Shown here: piece after piece, positions 34,288-46,733 of the stretch | Position numbering within the stretch: the first letter of the stretch is position 1 | How the letters are laid out: every line of letters begins with the position of its first letter | Source of the DNA: Coffea arabica | Lineage: Eukaryota; Streptophyta; Magnoliopsida; Gentianales; Rubiaceae | Length of the DNA stretch: 64,000 nt | Direction of reading: 5' to 3' | NCBI RefSeq assembly: GCF_036785885.1 | Contig: NC_092312.1 | Span: 22,214,001 to 22,278,000, forward strand | Translations under genes and position numbers: made by a program | The notes under the pieces: model-generated | What the model saw: only the letters and a program-made list of their open reading frames with translations | The model's database searches: none | What the model was told of the DNA's origin: nothing

Positions 34288-36230
34288 CAATCCCTTCTCA
34301 ATTCATTAATCGGCTTTCGAAGCCGATTTGATAATGTAATTAAAAAACCTAGTTACTAGCAAGTTACAAAATTTATTAGACTTGAAAAAACCAATTTTGA
34401 TTAGATTGGGCGTAACGAAATTTGACTTGTCCAAGCAGACACAGCAAAATTGAGCCTTTATCTGATCATGATTTCACTTTTCCTCTCCTTTTTATCAGAT
34501 CATGTTTAAGCATCACGAGATATTGAGATAGAGCACATCCAATCTTATATTGGTTAACGCTGGGCTTCGACTGCTTAAAATTGACCATGGGATACCCAAG
34601 GTTATTATGTACTTCAATTTCTAAATTGTTCCCCTTTTTTTTTCCTTTGATAATTCAACAAAAAAAAAATTTAGGAATCAAATAAAACACGTACCCCGAC
34701 TCAACCTTGTACTGAAACTCAAAGTAGCATTATGTTTTCTCTCAATTGGACCATTAACCTTTTTTTTTTTTTGTGGGGGGGGGGGGGGGGGGCTGGAGCT
34801 AAAATATCTTATTCTGGCTTTTCTTTGGCAGCATTTCATGATTGTGCTCAGAGTATTTCATTTTTTTTTTCCCCTTCTTCTTGTATTTAATTAAATATGA
34901 TTGTGTCCCCTGCATGAGGAGTTGTACATTTTCCTGGAACTCTCATTTCTTGTCCGATTGGACGCATCGTTTTAATAGGTAATCAAACAAAAGAGAAATA
35001 CTAACAAAGAGGATTGTTACAAAGGAAAAGAGGCAGCACGAAAAGCAAGCTTACTTCATTGGATGAGAGCAACATCTCCCTCGGTTCCCCCCATAACACA
35101 ATAATCTGTGGGATCTACACCCTTTTATTGGCTAAACAAAAATAGAAGTACTCTGCCTTTTGGTACCGAATTGCAGTTCCATGCAATAATGACGCTAGCA
35201 TGTCAGAGTCCAATAACCAAAGTTCAATTATATAAACACAAATAATAGAGTGTTAAGAAGTCCGAGCCTGGCAATTAAAAGCCAAATTTTATATGTGATT
35301 ATTTGGATTTGGATATATATATATATATATATGTGTGTGTGAATATACACACGAGTATACGTATACTCACGTCCCTCTCCACATCCTTACTTATCTTAAT
35401 TGTTAGGGATAAAATTTGAATTCGGAACTTGACAACGAAAAAGACTTTAATATAAAAAATATTTGTGATTGTATCATAAATAAACACGTTATAAGAATCA
35501 CAACATATAAACAAAATTGAAAGAGAATGATATATTCAAATTCCTTCCTGCATCTTTAAATAAGAGGCAAGGCAAAGTTGAATTGATCTCTTCCTATTTT
35601 TGTTCGAATTACACCAATTTGACAGAACCAGACGAAATTCATCGGGGCCTATCCTATTAACCTAAATAATTAACTTGTAACGTCATAAATGTAGCTATAT
35701 AGTGCATTCCATGTCAACATAAGGGTCGCAATTTTTACAATTTTTATGAATATATATATATTTTTTTTAATTTTCTATATATCAAATTGCCATCAAACAA
35801 GTTTTAAAGGTTGAAATTTTCCAAAGAGAGAGAGAGAGATAGAGAGAGAGAAAGGAAGAAAGAAAAAGACAATCAAGATCGAGGGAGGTAACATCTCAAA
35901 AGCAATCCTCAACCGTGGATGGGGTCCGCGGCTTTGATGTTGGATGCAACCACTCAACTCACTGCAAGAACTCTTGGTGAATGATTCATTTCGAAGGTAT
36001 GCACGTGGAGATCATTGCGTTAATCAAACCAATTCTTCTAATGGGGTTGAGTTTGTGCCTTTCGTCTGGGCCCATCCATGGACGTGAGGAGGGCGGTGTC
36101 CCAAGCCCTAGGTCCGTCGTGACGACAAATGATCAGATTAATGAGAGGGACCCTAAAAGACCCTAGACTATACATACAGACACTACCGTGGCTCATCATT
36201 GTTCCAAATTAAACACCCCTGCCAGTACAA
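34288..36230. other. Intergenic, homopolymers and microsatellites only
   Basis: Contains an adjoining T then G run at 34761-34793 (G tract of about 18), an AT/GT microsatellite at about 35315-35341, a GA repeat at about 35826-35850 and T-rich tracts. No gene or bounded element recognised. Confidence 0.4.
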
Positions 36231-36233
36231 GTT

Positions 36234-36483
36234 GGCTCCCTATTTGATAATTTCATTAAATATTTAAATTTAGTAGATGTTCGGATCCGTTTGACAACTA
36301 AAAATTGAACATCTGAATTAATTAAATGATACTGAATTTTTAAATAAAATTTATTTTCAAAAATAAGTAGTAAACAAATAATGTAATATACAATCAAATG
36401 TATCAAATTTAGTATTTAATAATTCAATAATTTAATAGATTCAAATTTTAAATTTTAGATTTCAGTTTTATCAAATACACTCA
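36234..36483. mobile_element. MITE of the GTTTGATAA family, 250 bp
   Basis: Ends GGCTCCCTATTTGATAATT and (inverted) TGAGTGTATTTGATAAAACTG share TATTTGATAA. GTT lies on both sides (36231-36233 and 36484-36486), a possible 3-bp TSD. The interior resembles the Tourist-like elements at 12764 and 51690. Confidence 0.5.
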
Positions 36484-36486
36484 GTT

Positions 36487-36682
36487 CGTAAGGACGGGCT
36501 GTTTCCTCACAAAAGGTCATGTGTTCGAATCATGCTACAGTGCTACCGATGTCAGGGTTGTGTTGATGATCAATCTGTAAGAATTTCTGTAGGTAACCTA
36601 TGGTCTCAAAGACATATCTTGACCCGTGATGGTAATCAAAGCCGAACCCACCCAAACTTTTATCTATTAGAAAAAAAAAAAA
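36487..36682 (+). mobile_element. tRNA-derived SINE, about 195 bp with A-tail
   Basis: A box-B-like TGTTCGAATC lies at about 36530 and the sequence ends in a 12-A tail at about 36671-36682. Body length and structure fit a plant tRNA-related SINE. No TSD was recognised, and the 5' boundary against the adjoining MITE is approximate. Confidence 0.5.
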
Positions 36683-37616
36683 GCATCCCCCAAATTTAAT
36701 ATTGGTCTATTTGTCCAAATTTTAACCGATGAATGTATCTTATTTTCAGTTAGAAGCATATCGAATCTTCAAAAATCCAAAGTGACGCCATAGCTAGATC
36801 TCCATCCTCTCTCACCAGGCCTCTGGCACTTTTCTTTGGACCTAATCTGACAATGAGTAATAATACTAGAAACAATCAACAAAGACTCGACGGCAGCACC
36901 AGACCAAACCCTAATGGCTTCGTTTTCAACTTTCAGCTAGAAATATCAGACTGACAAAAGAACCAATGCCTCAATTATATAGACTAGATTGCTCGAAAAA
37001 AAAATCCATAATTTACTTAATAATACCATTTACAAGAGACTCTGGCCAATTCTTTTTTTTTTTTTTTGGGTAAAAAAAGAAAAAGAAAAAAGGGAACCAT
37101 TATTTGAAGGCAAATGAAGGCCAGATGTTTTGTCAATATCTTGATCACAGCTCAATAATCTCAGGAGTAAGTTTCCAAAGCTTGCCATGGATAAAATTAC
37201 AAATGATAGTTTCATTCAACCTTCCTTCCTGCAGCTCATGTAACTGACTGCTAAGAGTTATGCATCATCCTTCTTTGTAGCAGCAGCGAGAGTTCATACA
37301 TGAATAATAATAATAATAAACAGGAAAAGAAAATGAAGCAATTAAAGTTTTACAGACAAATCACAAAATCCAATCTCTGCTACCAAAAAAGTGTTCACAA
37401 ATTTCTAGCTCTAACAGCCATAGACTACACAAGAAATGCAACCCTGATCTACCTATCGATTACAAATTACACAAAAGTTTACATGTATGTTACGGAGTAA
37501 AAAACAAATTAAGCATGGTTAACCCTCTTACAAATGGTGTACGAGTTAATGGATATACATATATAATGCTAAGTTATAATCTGAGCAGAATTTTCCAGCA
37601 AAGAATTATGAATTGT
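36683..37616. other. 3' flank of the miR156-targeted SPL gene
   Basis: Downstream (3') of the minus-strand SPL stop codon. It probably includes its 3' UTR, with an AAT microsatellite at about 37302-37319. No separate gene is recognised. Confidence 0.4.
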
Positions 37617-40600
37617 TCAAACAACATGGGCTCCCCCAAAAGAGCCCCACAGTCCAGGGCATTCTTCATCTTCCTTTGATTTCCCCCGCATGGACAAGAA
37701 ACTAAACGCAGAATTTGGAGCCTGCATCAGGTCCAGTGTCACGTGCTCCCCGGCTTCGTTGATGCGATCCCAACTATGCGAGCCAGTGGCCATAAGCTGC
37801 TGATAATTAGCGAATGCATTTGATCCATTCTGACGTGCACTATTCAAGTCTTCAGTCGGATGATTATGCCAGTGCCATTCCTTATCAAGAATGAGCTGTC
37901 GAGCCAAAATAGCCGCTCGATTTTCAGCAATTAACTCGCGAAGTGCAGCGCTGCACCTTGCAGGGAGATCAGCCGATGAAATCCAGGAATCGTTCTTTGA
38001 TGACAGAAGAGAGAGAGCACATCCACTACTTAGCGGATAATACGGATGTCTTCCACTACAAGTCATCAATTTACCATTCACTGAGAAAGAGATCAGACTG
38101 TTAATCCTGCTAAACATGCTGCAACTTCAGATAGGATTTGCACACTAAGGTCAGATTGCAATTGCTGAACCATTTAATGACTTTTAAGATGAAGCAGACT
38201 AAATCATAACAGGGAGCATGCAGCAATCAGCATATGACAATGACATCCAAGGACGGACCATGATTTTAGCTCGGAGGTCCAAAAATAATGGAGTTGGAGA
38301 AAACTTCGTGCTTGAAGTAGATTTAACGAAGCTAGTGAACATCAGTACTTGATCAAATAAACAAAAGTCATTTGTTGTGGGATTCGTTTCTAATTAACAG
38401 TTTGGCTAACAAAATGTCGATAGGCACTCGTTACCAAGATTCTCAGATATTAGTTTTTTTTTCAAGAAAAAATAATTAATTGAAGAGGTTGTTTAAATGC
38501 AAGAGTACAATAATTATGATTATGTATATTCACGTGATAAGTAAATCAAGAGTAATTTAAGTGCATTAACAAGTGTTCACTAAAAAAAAATGTCCGCTAG
38601 GTACCTAATAAAAAAAATCCTTTACTAGAGAGAGTTTTCTTAGTTGATAATATTTTAGAATTAAACTAAAACCTAATTATAACTAATAAAGGAAAATAAA
38701 GTTGGTTTGCAAGTGAAATTGATACTTCTTTACTGCTATCTAAAAGTTATACAAATTCTATAAGACACAAGGAAGCATATCATTTATTGTAGGATGCTTT
38801 AATGAAGAGAAATTAAAGGATACTACCATAACTAATAACGGTACATTTTGTAAAAAAAAAAAAAAAGGTGATATATTTTTGGGGAGGGCAAGGTTATAAA
38901 CTATTTGGGAGGTAGGGGGTAAAGTGATTGGTTTCACTTAAAAATACTACCCTAAGCGGTTTCTGGTGTCCGCAATTGATCATACCAAAGTTTCATATCC
39001 AATACATGCATCTGTTGCTAAAAGTCATGCCACAGGTAAAATTTCTAAATCAACTCTTGAGCTGACCTTGTGATTTTGCATCGTAATTGAAAGTTCCTCG
39101 TGAATTTTTTTTTTTGGTGCCTCAAAAATTTGTGTGGTTTTTGACAATTTTCAGAATTTGTTGGTTCTGCAGATGATTTGTAAGGTCTTTCAGACTTATA
39201 ATAAAATCTAAGGCATTATTAGAGGTTTTGAAGCTATTTTCTTATCAAGTAAGGGTTCTTGAGACTTGCAGCCCCTCCAGATTTTTGCTGATTACTATAT
39301 CCCCGTCACTAGCTTTCAAGGCGAATGATTTCTTCACAAGTTTCAATCATCTAATATCCATGCAAAGCACCTTGGACATGTCTTTCCACAAATATTTTCC
39401 AGGCCTCCCAAAAAAGAGGATCATAGTAAACAAATTCCTACCAGCATCAACCAAAAGAAAATGGGTTTGGGAGTCTAAATTTGTGCAGCGATTTTCCGCT
39501 GTCTTACATTTTTGTGGTTGTCTAACATTTCAAGCTTACACAATTTACATTTCAAGCTTACACAATTTTACTCCGGTCAAAGGATTTACCTTGCAAGTCA
39601 TCACGTCAATTAAGAAACGAGTAGTCATACCTTGAAGATCTTGTCTTTTGGAATGGTTGGCTTGAGTATTTTGGAGAATGAAATACATATGCTTGTTTAA
39701 TTTATGGTTTCCATCGCATAGCCCCAACATATATTCGTCCCTCTCAGCCTGATGATAATCACCTCTTTTACTGGTGAAATCTGTCATCAATCGTCTCTAA
39801 GTTCCCCATGGAGGACGTCGCTGTAGCCCAAGATATCCCCAACTCATGTTTTCCAGTGGAACCCATCCATTTCCTAGTTGTTAACTACCCGTTACCTAGC
39901 TGGACCTATTAATGAATACTGTCCCTTTTGTTTCCACGTAGTTTTAGTTTGGACACCTTACAACTCAATCAAGAAAGCACAATTAAACCCGTCTCAAGAG
40001 CAAATGGAAGTAAAAAATATGATGCACTTCCAGTTGATTTCTCCAGCTTCTGGAGGGCCTCCCTATATTTGATAAAAGAGTGAACTTTCATCTTTCTCAT
40101 AATCTTCATGCAACCAAGGCCAAAAACACCTAGCACTAAAGCTGCAATCAGATTCCAAATTAACTCCGCGTGAATAACCTCAATTTTAAATAGTTCTGGC
40201 TCGAAAGGAAGTTTGTTATGAGCTCGTGTTTTCCCTCTCCCCTTAGTTTGGTTTCGTGTCCTATTAACCTACCTATATTGAGCTTCAGTTCAAAGGGAAC
40301 TTTTTTGAGTTTCAGAATTTGCGTCTTGCTACTTGTAAATTCCATTCAAATATTTCGTTCACCTAACTTAAGATCGACAAATTTGTGAACTTGAACTTAA
40401 GACTCAAATTGAAGCTTACCCGTTTTCATTACAAAAGGGCTCAAATCATATTCAACCCCGCCCCACTTAGCTACTAATCTGATTCTTAATACACAGGCTA
40501 AGCAAAAGCTCAGTGGCCACCGGAGAGGGATTAGGCTGTAGCTGAAGGTGGGGGTTCAAATCCCACCTGCAGCAAAAAAAAAAAATATCCAATTATAATC

Positions 40601-43313
40601 CCCATTTGTTCTAGTCAGGTTTGCATACCTACTAGTCCCTACACACAACTCTCCTTAGGCTCCCCCTCCCGTACTATCCTTTATATACATAAGTATACCA
40701 GAATAAGCGCACGTGTATAATTTTATTTACATACAATTCCATAATAGATAGCCATTGCTAAGAGGTTCAAGATTCACCAGAGTTGTAAATGCTTTGCTTC
40801 GCTCTCGTGCCAACAAGAAGCACTAAAAATTGAATCCAAGGAAAAAGCAACATGACTTTGTACGTGCAGACTAAGTTGGAGGTCTTATATCAATAGAAAT
40901 AAATTAAAAGACAAAAGGCAAGCACTTTTCATCTTTAGATGAATGCATGATCAATTCTATTGTTAGACACAAATAATCTAGCATGTCGCTAGAGGTATTA
41001 CAAAATTTTTTTAATCTTTTCAATTTACTAATTCACATAATTCCATCTTTACGTGATCAAGCTAGTCTTGTCCAAGTAATCAAGCTCACTTATCATAGAT
41101 TAAACCAAAACTTTTACATAAAAGTAAATTTTCAACAAAAACCAAACCTACCAGGAAAAGAAAAGAAAGACAATAAGCACTAACCAAGAATGAATACTTG
41201 CATTTGCATAGAAAAATCTACAGCCACGAAGATATTTCTATGCAGTTTAGAATATGGTCCAAGTACCATAATTGTTTAATGGTCCAAGTAATAGCATGTT
41301 TTGAGGTGCGAAAAATCTTCAAATTTCGAAACAGATAAAAAAGGGGAAGAGAAGAGGGAGGGGGGGGGGGTTTGCGTGCTTAGTGAAGCTCAACGAAACA
41401 TTTTCGTATCTTTTAATTTGTGGACTATAGAGATTGAATCTGGTTCTTACCAAAAAAAGAAAGAAATACACTTAAAAAAAATACTATAGTACTTTTTCTT
41501 GATACGATGAATGTGTGATAAAAAAGCGATTGAAAAAATAAAAATACTGTTAAAAAATGTGTTTGTGATATAATTACAAATTGTTTACAAACAATACACT
41601 ATTGAAACACACCGGTTTGGGGAGAGGGTTGGGTTGATGATGATATGAAAGAGATTATAAGTAAGAGATATTGAATTTAAAATCTTTCATTTATCAAAAA
41701 AAAAGAAAAGAAAAGAAAAAAACACATCCATCTAGGTAAATTTCCAAAATTGGCATTACCTTTACTGCAAGACCAAAAAGGCAAGGAAATTGGTTACTCA
41801 GAAAAGAAGTGCTAACGCGAAAGTACAACCAAAGTCCTTACAAAATCAGACCCTAAATAGTACGCACACATCCTAATATTCTCAACACAGTGAAATGAAG
41901 CAAGAGCACTAGAAAGGATCTAGCTACCAAAATTGGCTGTAGACTTCAGACCATTTTGTCACCCAAGAAGATGATTATCTTTCCCTAAAGTTAATTGAGC
42001 AATACCAGTGAAGAGACCCTTCACTTGGCAGTAGTAATTTCCTTTGTGTGTACAAGCCGGCGGGCAAGGTTGAAGACATCACAGCACACGAATAACATTT
42101 GCCTCAACACTTGTTAATGCTAATAAAATGGAAGATGGATAGGTGAGTATTAGGAGTACCTTGAGTCTGGTTTCGAGGTGCAGATTGATCTTGAGAGCTC
42201 TTTCTTCTCCTCTCATTATGCCCGGCCAATCTCCTCCTGCAACTTCTCTTGGACTCGTCAAACTCTTCCACAGCATGAAACCTACACAAACCAATCACCC
42301 CCCATCAAATTACTAGCTAGCAACCCACAAATTTACCAGATTCTAAGATATCGCACTTTCCCATGCATATGCATATGCAAATATGACCCGGCCCCATGTT
42401 CTACGAAACAGCTGAATAAATGAGACAATAACAAAATGTATTCCAGAGACCCGTTCACCATCAAATACTGCAAGATCGGGTGCAACCCAAGAAAAAAACA
42501 AACCCCGACTCGGAAAGAGACAGTAGCTGAATAGAACCTGCTACATTGTTGACAGAACCGCTGTTCAAGCCCTAGGACCACAACTTTCGGAGCCTTGGAG
42601 TGCTGCTCGCAAACCTTATGCCTCCTATGGTAGTCCTTCGCATTCAGGAGCGCCACGTGGCACCCATCAACTTGACACCTCGGCACCGCAGCCGGCGTCA
42701 CAGCCACCGTCGCCCCAGCTGCAGCCGCAGCCGCAGCCGCAGCCGCCGTCATAGTCGACGGCCCAACAAGCAATCCAGCCGCAGCGTCATAGTAGGGTTT
42801 GCCTCTCTTTGTTGTCATCGAAAAGCCACCAGCTGCTGCCCCCTGACGGTCACCAAGCGGCGCCGCAGCGTCCCCGAAATAATGCCTCTTCCCCAACTTC
42901 AGGCACATTAGGTGTGGGTCCGGATAGCAGCACTGGGGGTGGGACCCTCCTCCTCCGCCTCCCCTACCGTACAGACATGAAGGAAATGGAGACGAAGACA
43001 CATTATCGAACATTAGCGCGTGAACCGCACCCTTTTCTTCTTGTTGGGATGCAATGACGGCGGCCGCGGTGGGGGCAGGGGTGTTGTCTAGGTTGAAGAA
43101 GGAGGAGGATTTGTCAAGATTATTTGTATTCCAATCAATTTTCGGAGTGGCAATAGTTCCAGAATCCCACATCGCACGTGCATTATTACTATCACTAGTA
43201 CAATTGGTGTTATTATTGTTATTACTACTATTACTGCTATTATTATGATGGTGTGTTTTTCCAATAAGGTTGTTGTTGGTAGTGATGTTGAATAAGTCCC
43301 AACCGTTTTCCAT
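37617..43313 (-). CDS. SPL: miR156-targeted SPL transcription factor (3 exons, 453 aa)
   Basis: Minus-strand exons are 43313-42538, 42281-42160 and 38080-37617; introns of 256 and 4,079 bp have GT-AG ends, phases 2 and 1, giving a 1,362-nt frame. The ATG at 43313 (MENGWDLFN) has G at -3 and +4; upstream in-frame sequence begins TTG and is 5' UTR. The N-terminus has Asn/Ser/His runs (about 22-45), a Gly run (117-123) and ten Ala (190-199). The SBP domain spans 211-287: zinc site 1 C213, C218, C235, H238; site 2 C254, C257, H261, C273; then the basic [13 protein letters not shown]. Exon 3 encodes CALSLLSS over the miR156 site, then a conserved [19 protein letters not shown] helix and a C-terminus ending [10 protein letters not shown]. 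It binds GTAC-core promoters; miR156-regulated SPLs drive phase change, branching and flowering. I cannot fix the SPL number. The large second intron could hide an extra exon, but the present join is in frame. Confidence 0.9.
38001..38020 (-). promoter_or_regulatory. miR156/157 target site
   Basis: The minus strand reads GTGCTCTCTCTCTTCTGTCA, the canonical 20-nt miR156 target of SPL genes. It lies in exon 3 and encodes the conserved ALSLLS core. From established knowledge, miR156 cleaves or represses such mRNAs in juvenile tissue. Confidence 0.95.
39527..39570. repeat. Tandem duplication, 22-bp unit, in SPL intron 2
   Basis: ACATTTCAAGCTTACACAAT occurs twice in direct succession. Local slippage; no function visible. 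Confidence 0.7.
40505..40587 (+). mobile_element. Short tRNA-like SINE fragment in SPL intron 2
   Basis: It contains box A AGCTCAGTGG and box B GGTTCAAATCC about 30 nt apart, then a 12-A tail. There is no cloverleaf with paired acceptor stem, so it is a tRNA-derived SINE rather than a tRNA gene. No TSD found. It is antisense to the host SPL gene. Confidence 0.6.
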
Positions 43314-43860
43314 AACGAGTGGGTTGGTCAGAAACTCAGCAGAAAGAGAGAGAGAGAGACAGAGGAGGAAGGAAGGAAGGGTTATTCTGATGGACAAGAA
43401 GTAAGACTGAGTACGTTGTTGTGGCTGGATGGGTTAGATAGATATAGAAGTACTAGCTAAAAGAAAGAAAGAAAGAGGCGGTTTTGCAACCCAAAGGGAT
43501 AACAGTGCTGCAAATGGGTAAAGATCTGAACGTTGTCTTTTATAAAAGAAGGAAAAAAAGATATGGAAAAAGGAAGTGGAGAGGGGGAGAGAGAAAGTGG
43601 GGTTTCAGAAAAGAAGAAGAAGAGAGAGAGAGAGAGAGACTTGGCAAGAATTTATTGGATGGATTGGACCGGATTAAAGGGAAGTGTTGAGTTGGATTGC
43701 GGTGGGTGGTCGCTGCTGCTCAAAGAGAAAAGCTGCCAACAGCAGAGTAGAGTGGTAGGGAGAAGCGTCTCTCCTCTCTTAAATCCTAATGTGGTGCGAT
43801 CGGCGATGGGGATGGATGCATTTGGCGAGTGAGTTGAGGAGGGAATTCGAACTGAGAGTC
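43314..43860 (-). promoter_or_regulatory. SPL core promoter and 5' UTR: TATA box and GA-rich leader
   Basis: TATAAAAG on the minus strand at 43537-43544 is a consensus TATA box about 225 bp before the ATG, putting the TSS near 43510. The predicted leader contains a CT-rich tract (GA repeat on the + strand, about 43348-43359); another GA repeat at about 43620-43640 lies upstream of the TATA. Both are typical of plant promoters. Confidence 0.6.
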
Positions 43861-43868
43861 GCTCGTAT

Positions 43869-43901
43869 CACGTGCACGTGACTCGCCGAGGAACGCACGT
43901 G
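43869..43901. promoter_or_regulatory. Triple G-box cluster (CACGTG x3)
   Basis: CACGTG occurs at 43869-43874, immediately again at 43875-43880, and at 43896-43901. The cluster lies about 330-360 bp upstream of the SPL TATA box. G-boxes bind bHLH (PIF, MYC) and bZIP (HY5, ABF) factors; regulation of this SPL by light or hormone signals is inferred. Confidence 0.65.
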
Positions 43902-44802
43902 ACGCGGAGGTTGGTGGGGCCCGGCTGCGGCTGCGCTTGTGGATTTTGAGTTTTGACATTTCAGCTCTGGTTTTGAACAAATGCAAAGATAAGTCGACCT
44001 TAATACTACTATAGCCATAGTACCAAGTACCAACCAACTAACTAATAGGCAATGGAGGATAGCAGAGGGGCCCTAAATTTCACTTGGATATTTCACGCAT
44101 TACTTTCTTTTCTTATCCTTAATTTCTTTCAAATAAAAAGAAAAAGAAGCCACACCCCCAACCCCCCCCCCCCCCGCCCGCCGAGTGGAATATCATATCC
44201 ATTTTTCTCCTCTCGGCTCTCTCTCTTTGTTTGTTATGGTCTTAGCATAAAGTTCATACAGATGCACTCAGCCTCTCAGTGCAGCGAATTGGAATTATAA
44301 AAAAATAATTAAAATGAGGAGGGAGGGAACTTGTTGGTCAAAAAGGTTGAGATGATAACGACGCAAGATCAGCGAAGGAGAATTGGAATAGTACTTGTAC
44401 AACTCTCCTAACTGGTTGGTTAGCCTGAAATCAAGATGCTTCTGCCAGCTATAAATTTATCGATAATTATTATTGGGAACTTGGTGGGATTGTCTGTTCT
44501 TCCTTGCATTTATGTTCAAGCTTGCAACTTTCCCTCCCCCCTCTGGACTCTCTGGTCTTGTACTTGCACTTGTAGGGTCATCACACGGTAGCGCTTCTAC
44601 CAATACAATACAATAGGGTGTGTATGTTCTCGTCTGTCTACAGGGGTTGGAGCCATTCAGGCTTTATTTATTTGGATTGCAATCTTTTTTTTTTTTAATA
44701 AAAAAAATTTATGTTTTCTATAAAAATATTTTTCAATCATTTTTTTTTATTTTACATATATCAGATCGATACAGTACATCTTTTTTTTTTTCCAATAATG
44801 AT
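43902..44802. other. SPL distal upstream region, no gene
   Basis: Contains a C tract at about 44162-44176, CT-rich sequence at 44213-44228 and T-rich runs. The 44660-44800 part begins TTTGGATTGCAAT and resembles one half of the GTTTGGATTGC MITE family. No gene recognised. Confidence 0.4.
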
Positions 44803-44980
44803 GGGTCTGTTTGGATTGTAAGTTATTTGGGATTATTTGAGATATTTTTACTGTAGCACTTTTTATGATGTGATGTATGTGAGATAAAAAGATATTGGGA
44901 AGATAAAAAGGTGTATTGAAAATTGTAAAGATGATGTAAGCAAATAAAATTGGGGAAATATGAAGCAATCCAAACAAACC
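44803..44980. mobile_element. MITE of the GTTTGGATTGC family, 178 bp
   Basis: The ends GGGTCTGTTTGGATTG and (inverted) GGTTTGTTTGGATTGC are matched. The TSD is unclear (GAT / AGA). Confidence 0.6.
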
Positions 44981-45953
44981 AGATAGCACGGGTCTATTAT
45001 TGGATAATGGCATTCGTCTCTAGTAAATACGCATCTAATTGCTAGTTAGTTCTTCTTGATTTCCATCTGTTTGCTAGTACGTGCATTAATTAAGCATATA
45101 GATTTACTCCAAGGGCCTAGATATTTAGCAGACCATATATAACTCTAAATATGCACACAATTGGCAGACTTGTACCAGTCGTCTCTCTTGGATGAATATT
45201 TGATCAAATGATAATCAACATGATGATGGAGGCTTGCAAAATAAAACATTATTATTATACATGCCAATCACATCTCCAACGTACGTGTTGTGCTGCAAAT
45301 TGAATCGCTCGACGCATGCAATTTCTTCGTCAAGGCGTTTATTGTCTTAACGAAAGCATTTGGCTTGCTTTGCTGATTCACAAGCAAAGTCCCTGTGCCC
45401 CCAATTGATTGATTTCGTTCTTTCGTTATTACCCAAGAACTAATCCTCTTTCGCAATTTCTAAAAATCCACGGATGCATATATGGTAAAAATTTCCAAAA
45501 AAAGGAAAGGAAAACCAATAATGAAAGAATAAACCCTGCCCCAGCTGGCTTCACTTTTTATTTGTTAAAAGATACTAATATGGCCTTAATTGCACGACAA
45601 GCTTAGAAGGAAGAAAAAAAAATGACGCAACGTCCGTAGGAAAAATGAAATTGACACATCAACTCGAACTTGAAAATTTGATAGGATCATTTTTGAGCCA
45701 CTGCTGAAAACAGGGAGAGGAACATGATCGATCTCCAGTAGCAAGCAGAAGTAATCTACGATAATAATGATCATTTGACACATTATAGATCCTAATTAGT
45801 TTAGCTATGAACCCTCTTAACACATAGAACTCTACTGTGCATGCCTGTTTCATCCGATGATGCTACTACACTCACATGATTAACAACAAAACAAAGAAGA
45901 GATTATGGTATACATAATTGCCCATTTGCCTGCGGGGTTTCATTTCGTGTGTG

Positions 45954-45998
<45 letters not shown>

Positions 45999-46733
45999 GT
46001 ATGTGTGTACGCGTGCGTGCGTGCGCGTTTGTTTTATTTATTTTTGCATGAATCCGTGTCTCGACGGTCAAGGCCAGGCTTCAAGGGCACATGTGTAGCA
46101 GAAGAGAAGAAAAGAAATGATTGACCAAAAAAAAAAAAAAACTAGAGCGCAAAAAAAGTAAAGAGAAAAATTAGAGGAAGAAAATACGTACTTTGACACA
46201 CAACAGAATGGGGTACGCTACAAACTGGTAAAAGAAGCACTGAAACAAAAATGTGCAGTCACATTAACATATACAGGCAGTACATAATTTACTATTCATG
46301 GTATATTGATATTAATGGAAGCCTCCAATTTTCGTAGCAGAAGACAGGCAAAGACTTGAATGCGTAGTTCAATGTGTTAGGTATACCATTTATCATTCTA
46401 ATTTGTTCAAACGTTTGACCGTCTACCATTCTTACCTTTGGATTGTTGTTGTTTAAAGATAAACTTTTTCTTTTTCTTTGCACAAATCTTTAGTTAATTA
46501 TTTTATTTTATACATATCAAATCGTTATGGTATATTTTTTTTTGCTGATTTTTCTTCTTATATCGGAGGAAAAAGATAGAAACAAAAATTACCTAGGAGA
46601 TGGAGTTCAAGTTATAACGAAGAGTATAGCTAGCGCTCTAGTCATATTCTCTTGTCATCTTGAACTCGGGGCTAATATATGTAAGTGGCGGAACAGCAGA
46701 AAAGTAGTTTTCACCAGGCAAGCACATTTACGC
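44981..46733. other. Intergenic, no gene recognised
   Basis: AT-rich with a long TA microsatellite at about 45958-45993 that continues into TG and CG-rich units. No supported gene or RNA. Confidence 0.4.

Noticed and set aside
38081..38117. Exon 3 of the minus-strand SPL starting at the ATG at 38117
   Set aside because: The upstream acceptor choices give the wrong phase or an early stop; the acceptor at 38081-38082 gives the only in-frame join.
39228..39635. 135-codon frame on the + strand inside SPL intron 2
   Set aside because: Antisense to an intron, contains a 22-bp tandem repeat, no domain.
40505..40587. tRNA gene
   Set aside because: Boxes A and B are present but no acceptor-stem pairing or cloverleaf, and an A-tail follows; SINE is a better fit.
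43314..43397. N-terminal extension of the SPL frame with a signal-like hydrophobic stretch
   Set aside because: It begins with TTG, not ATG, and the residues come from a CT-rich leader; MENGWD at 43313 has the better context and matches a transcription factor.
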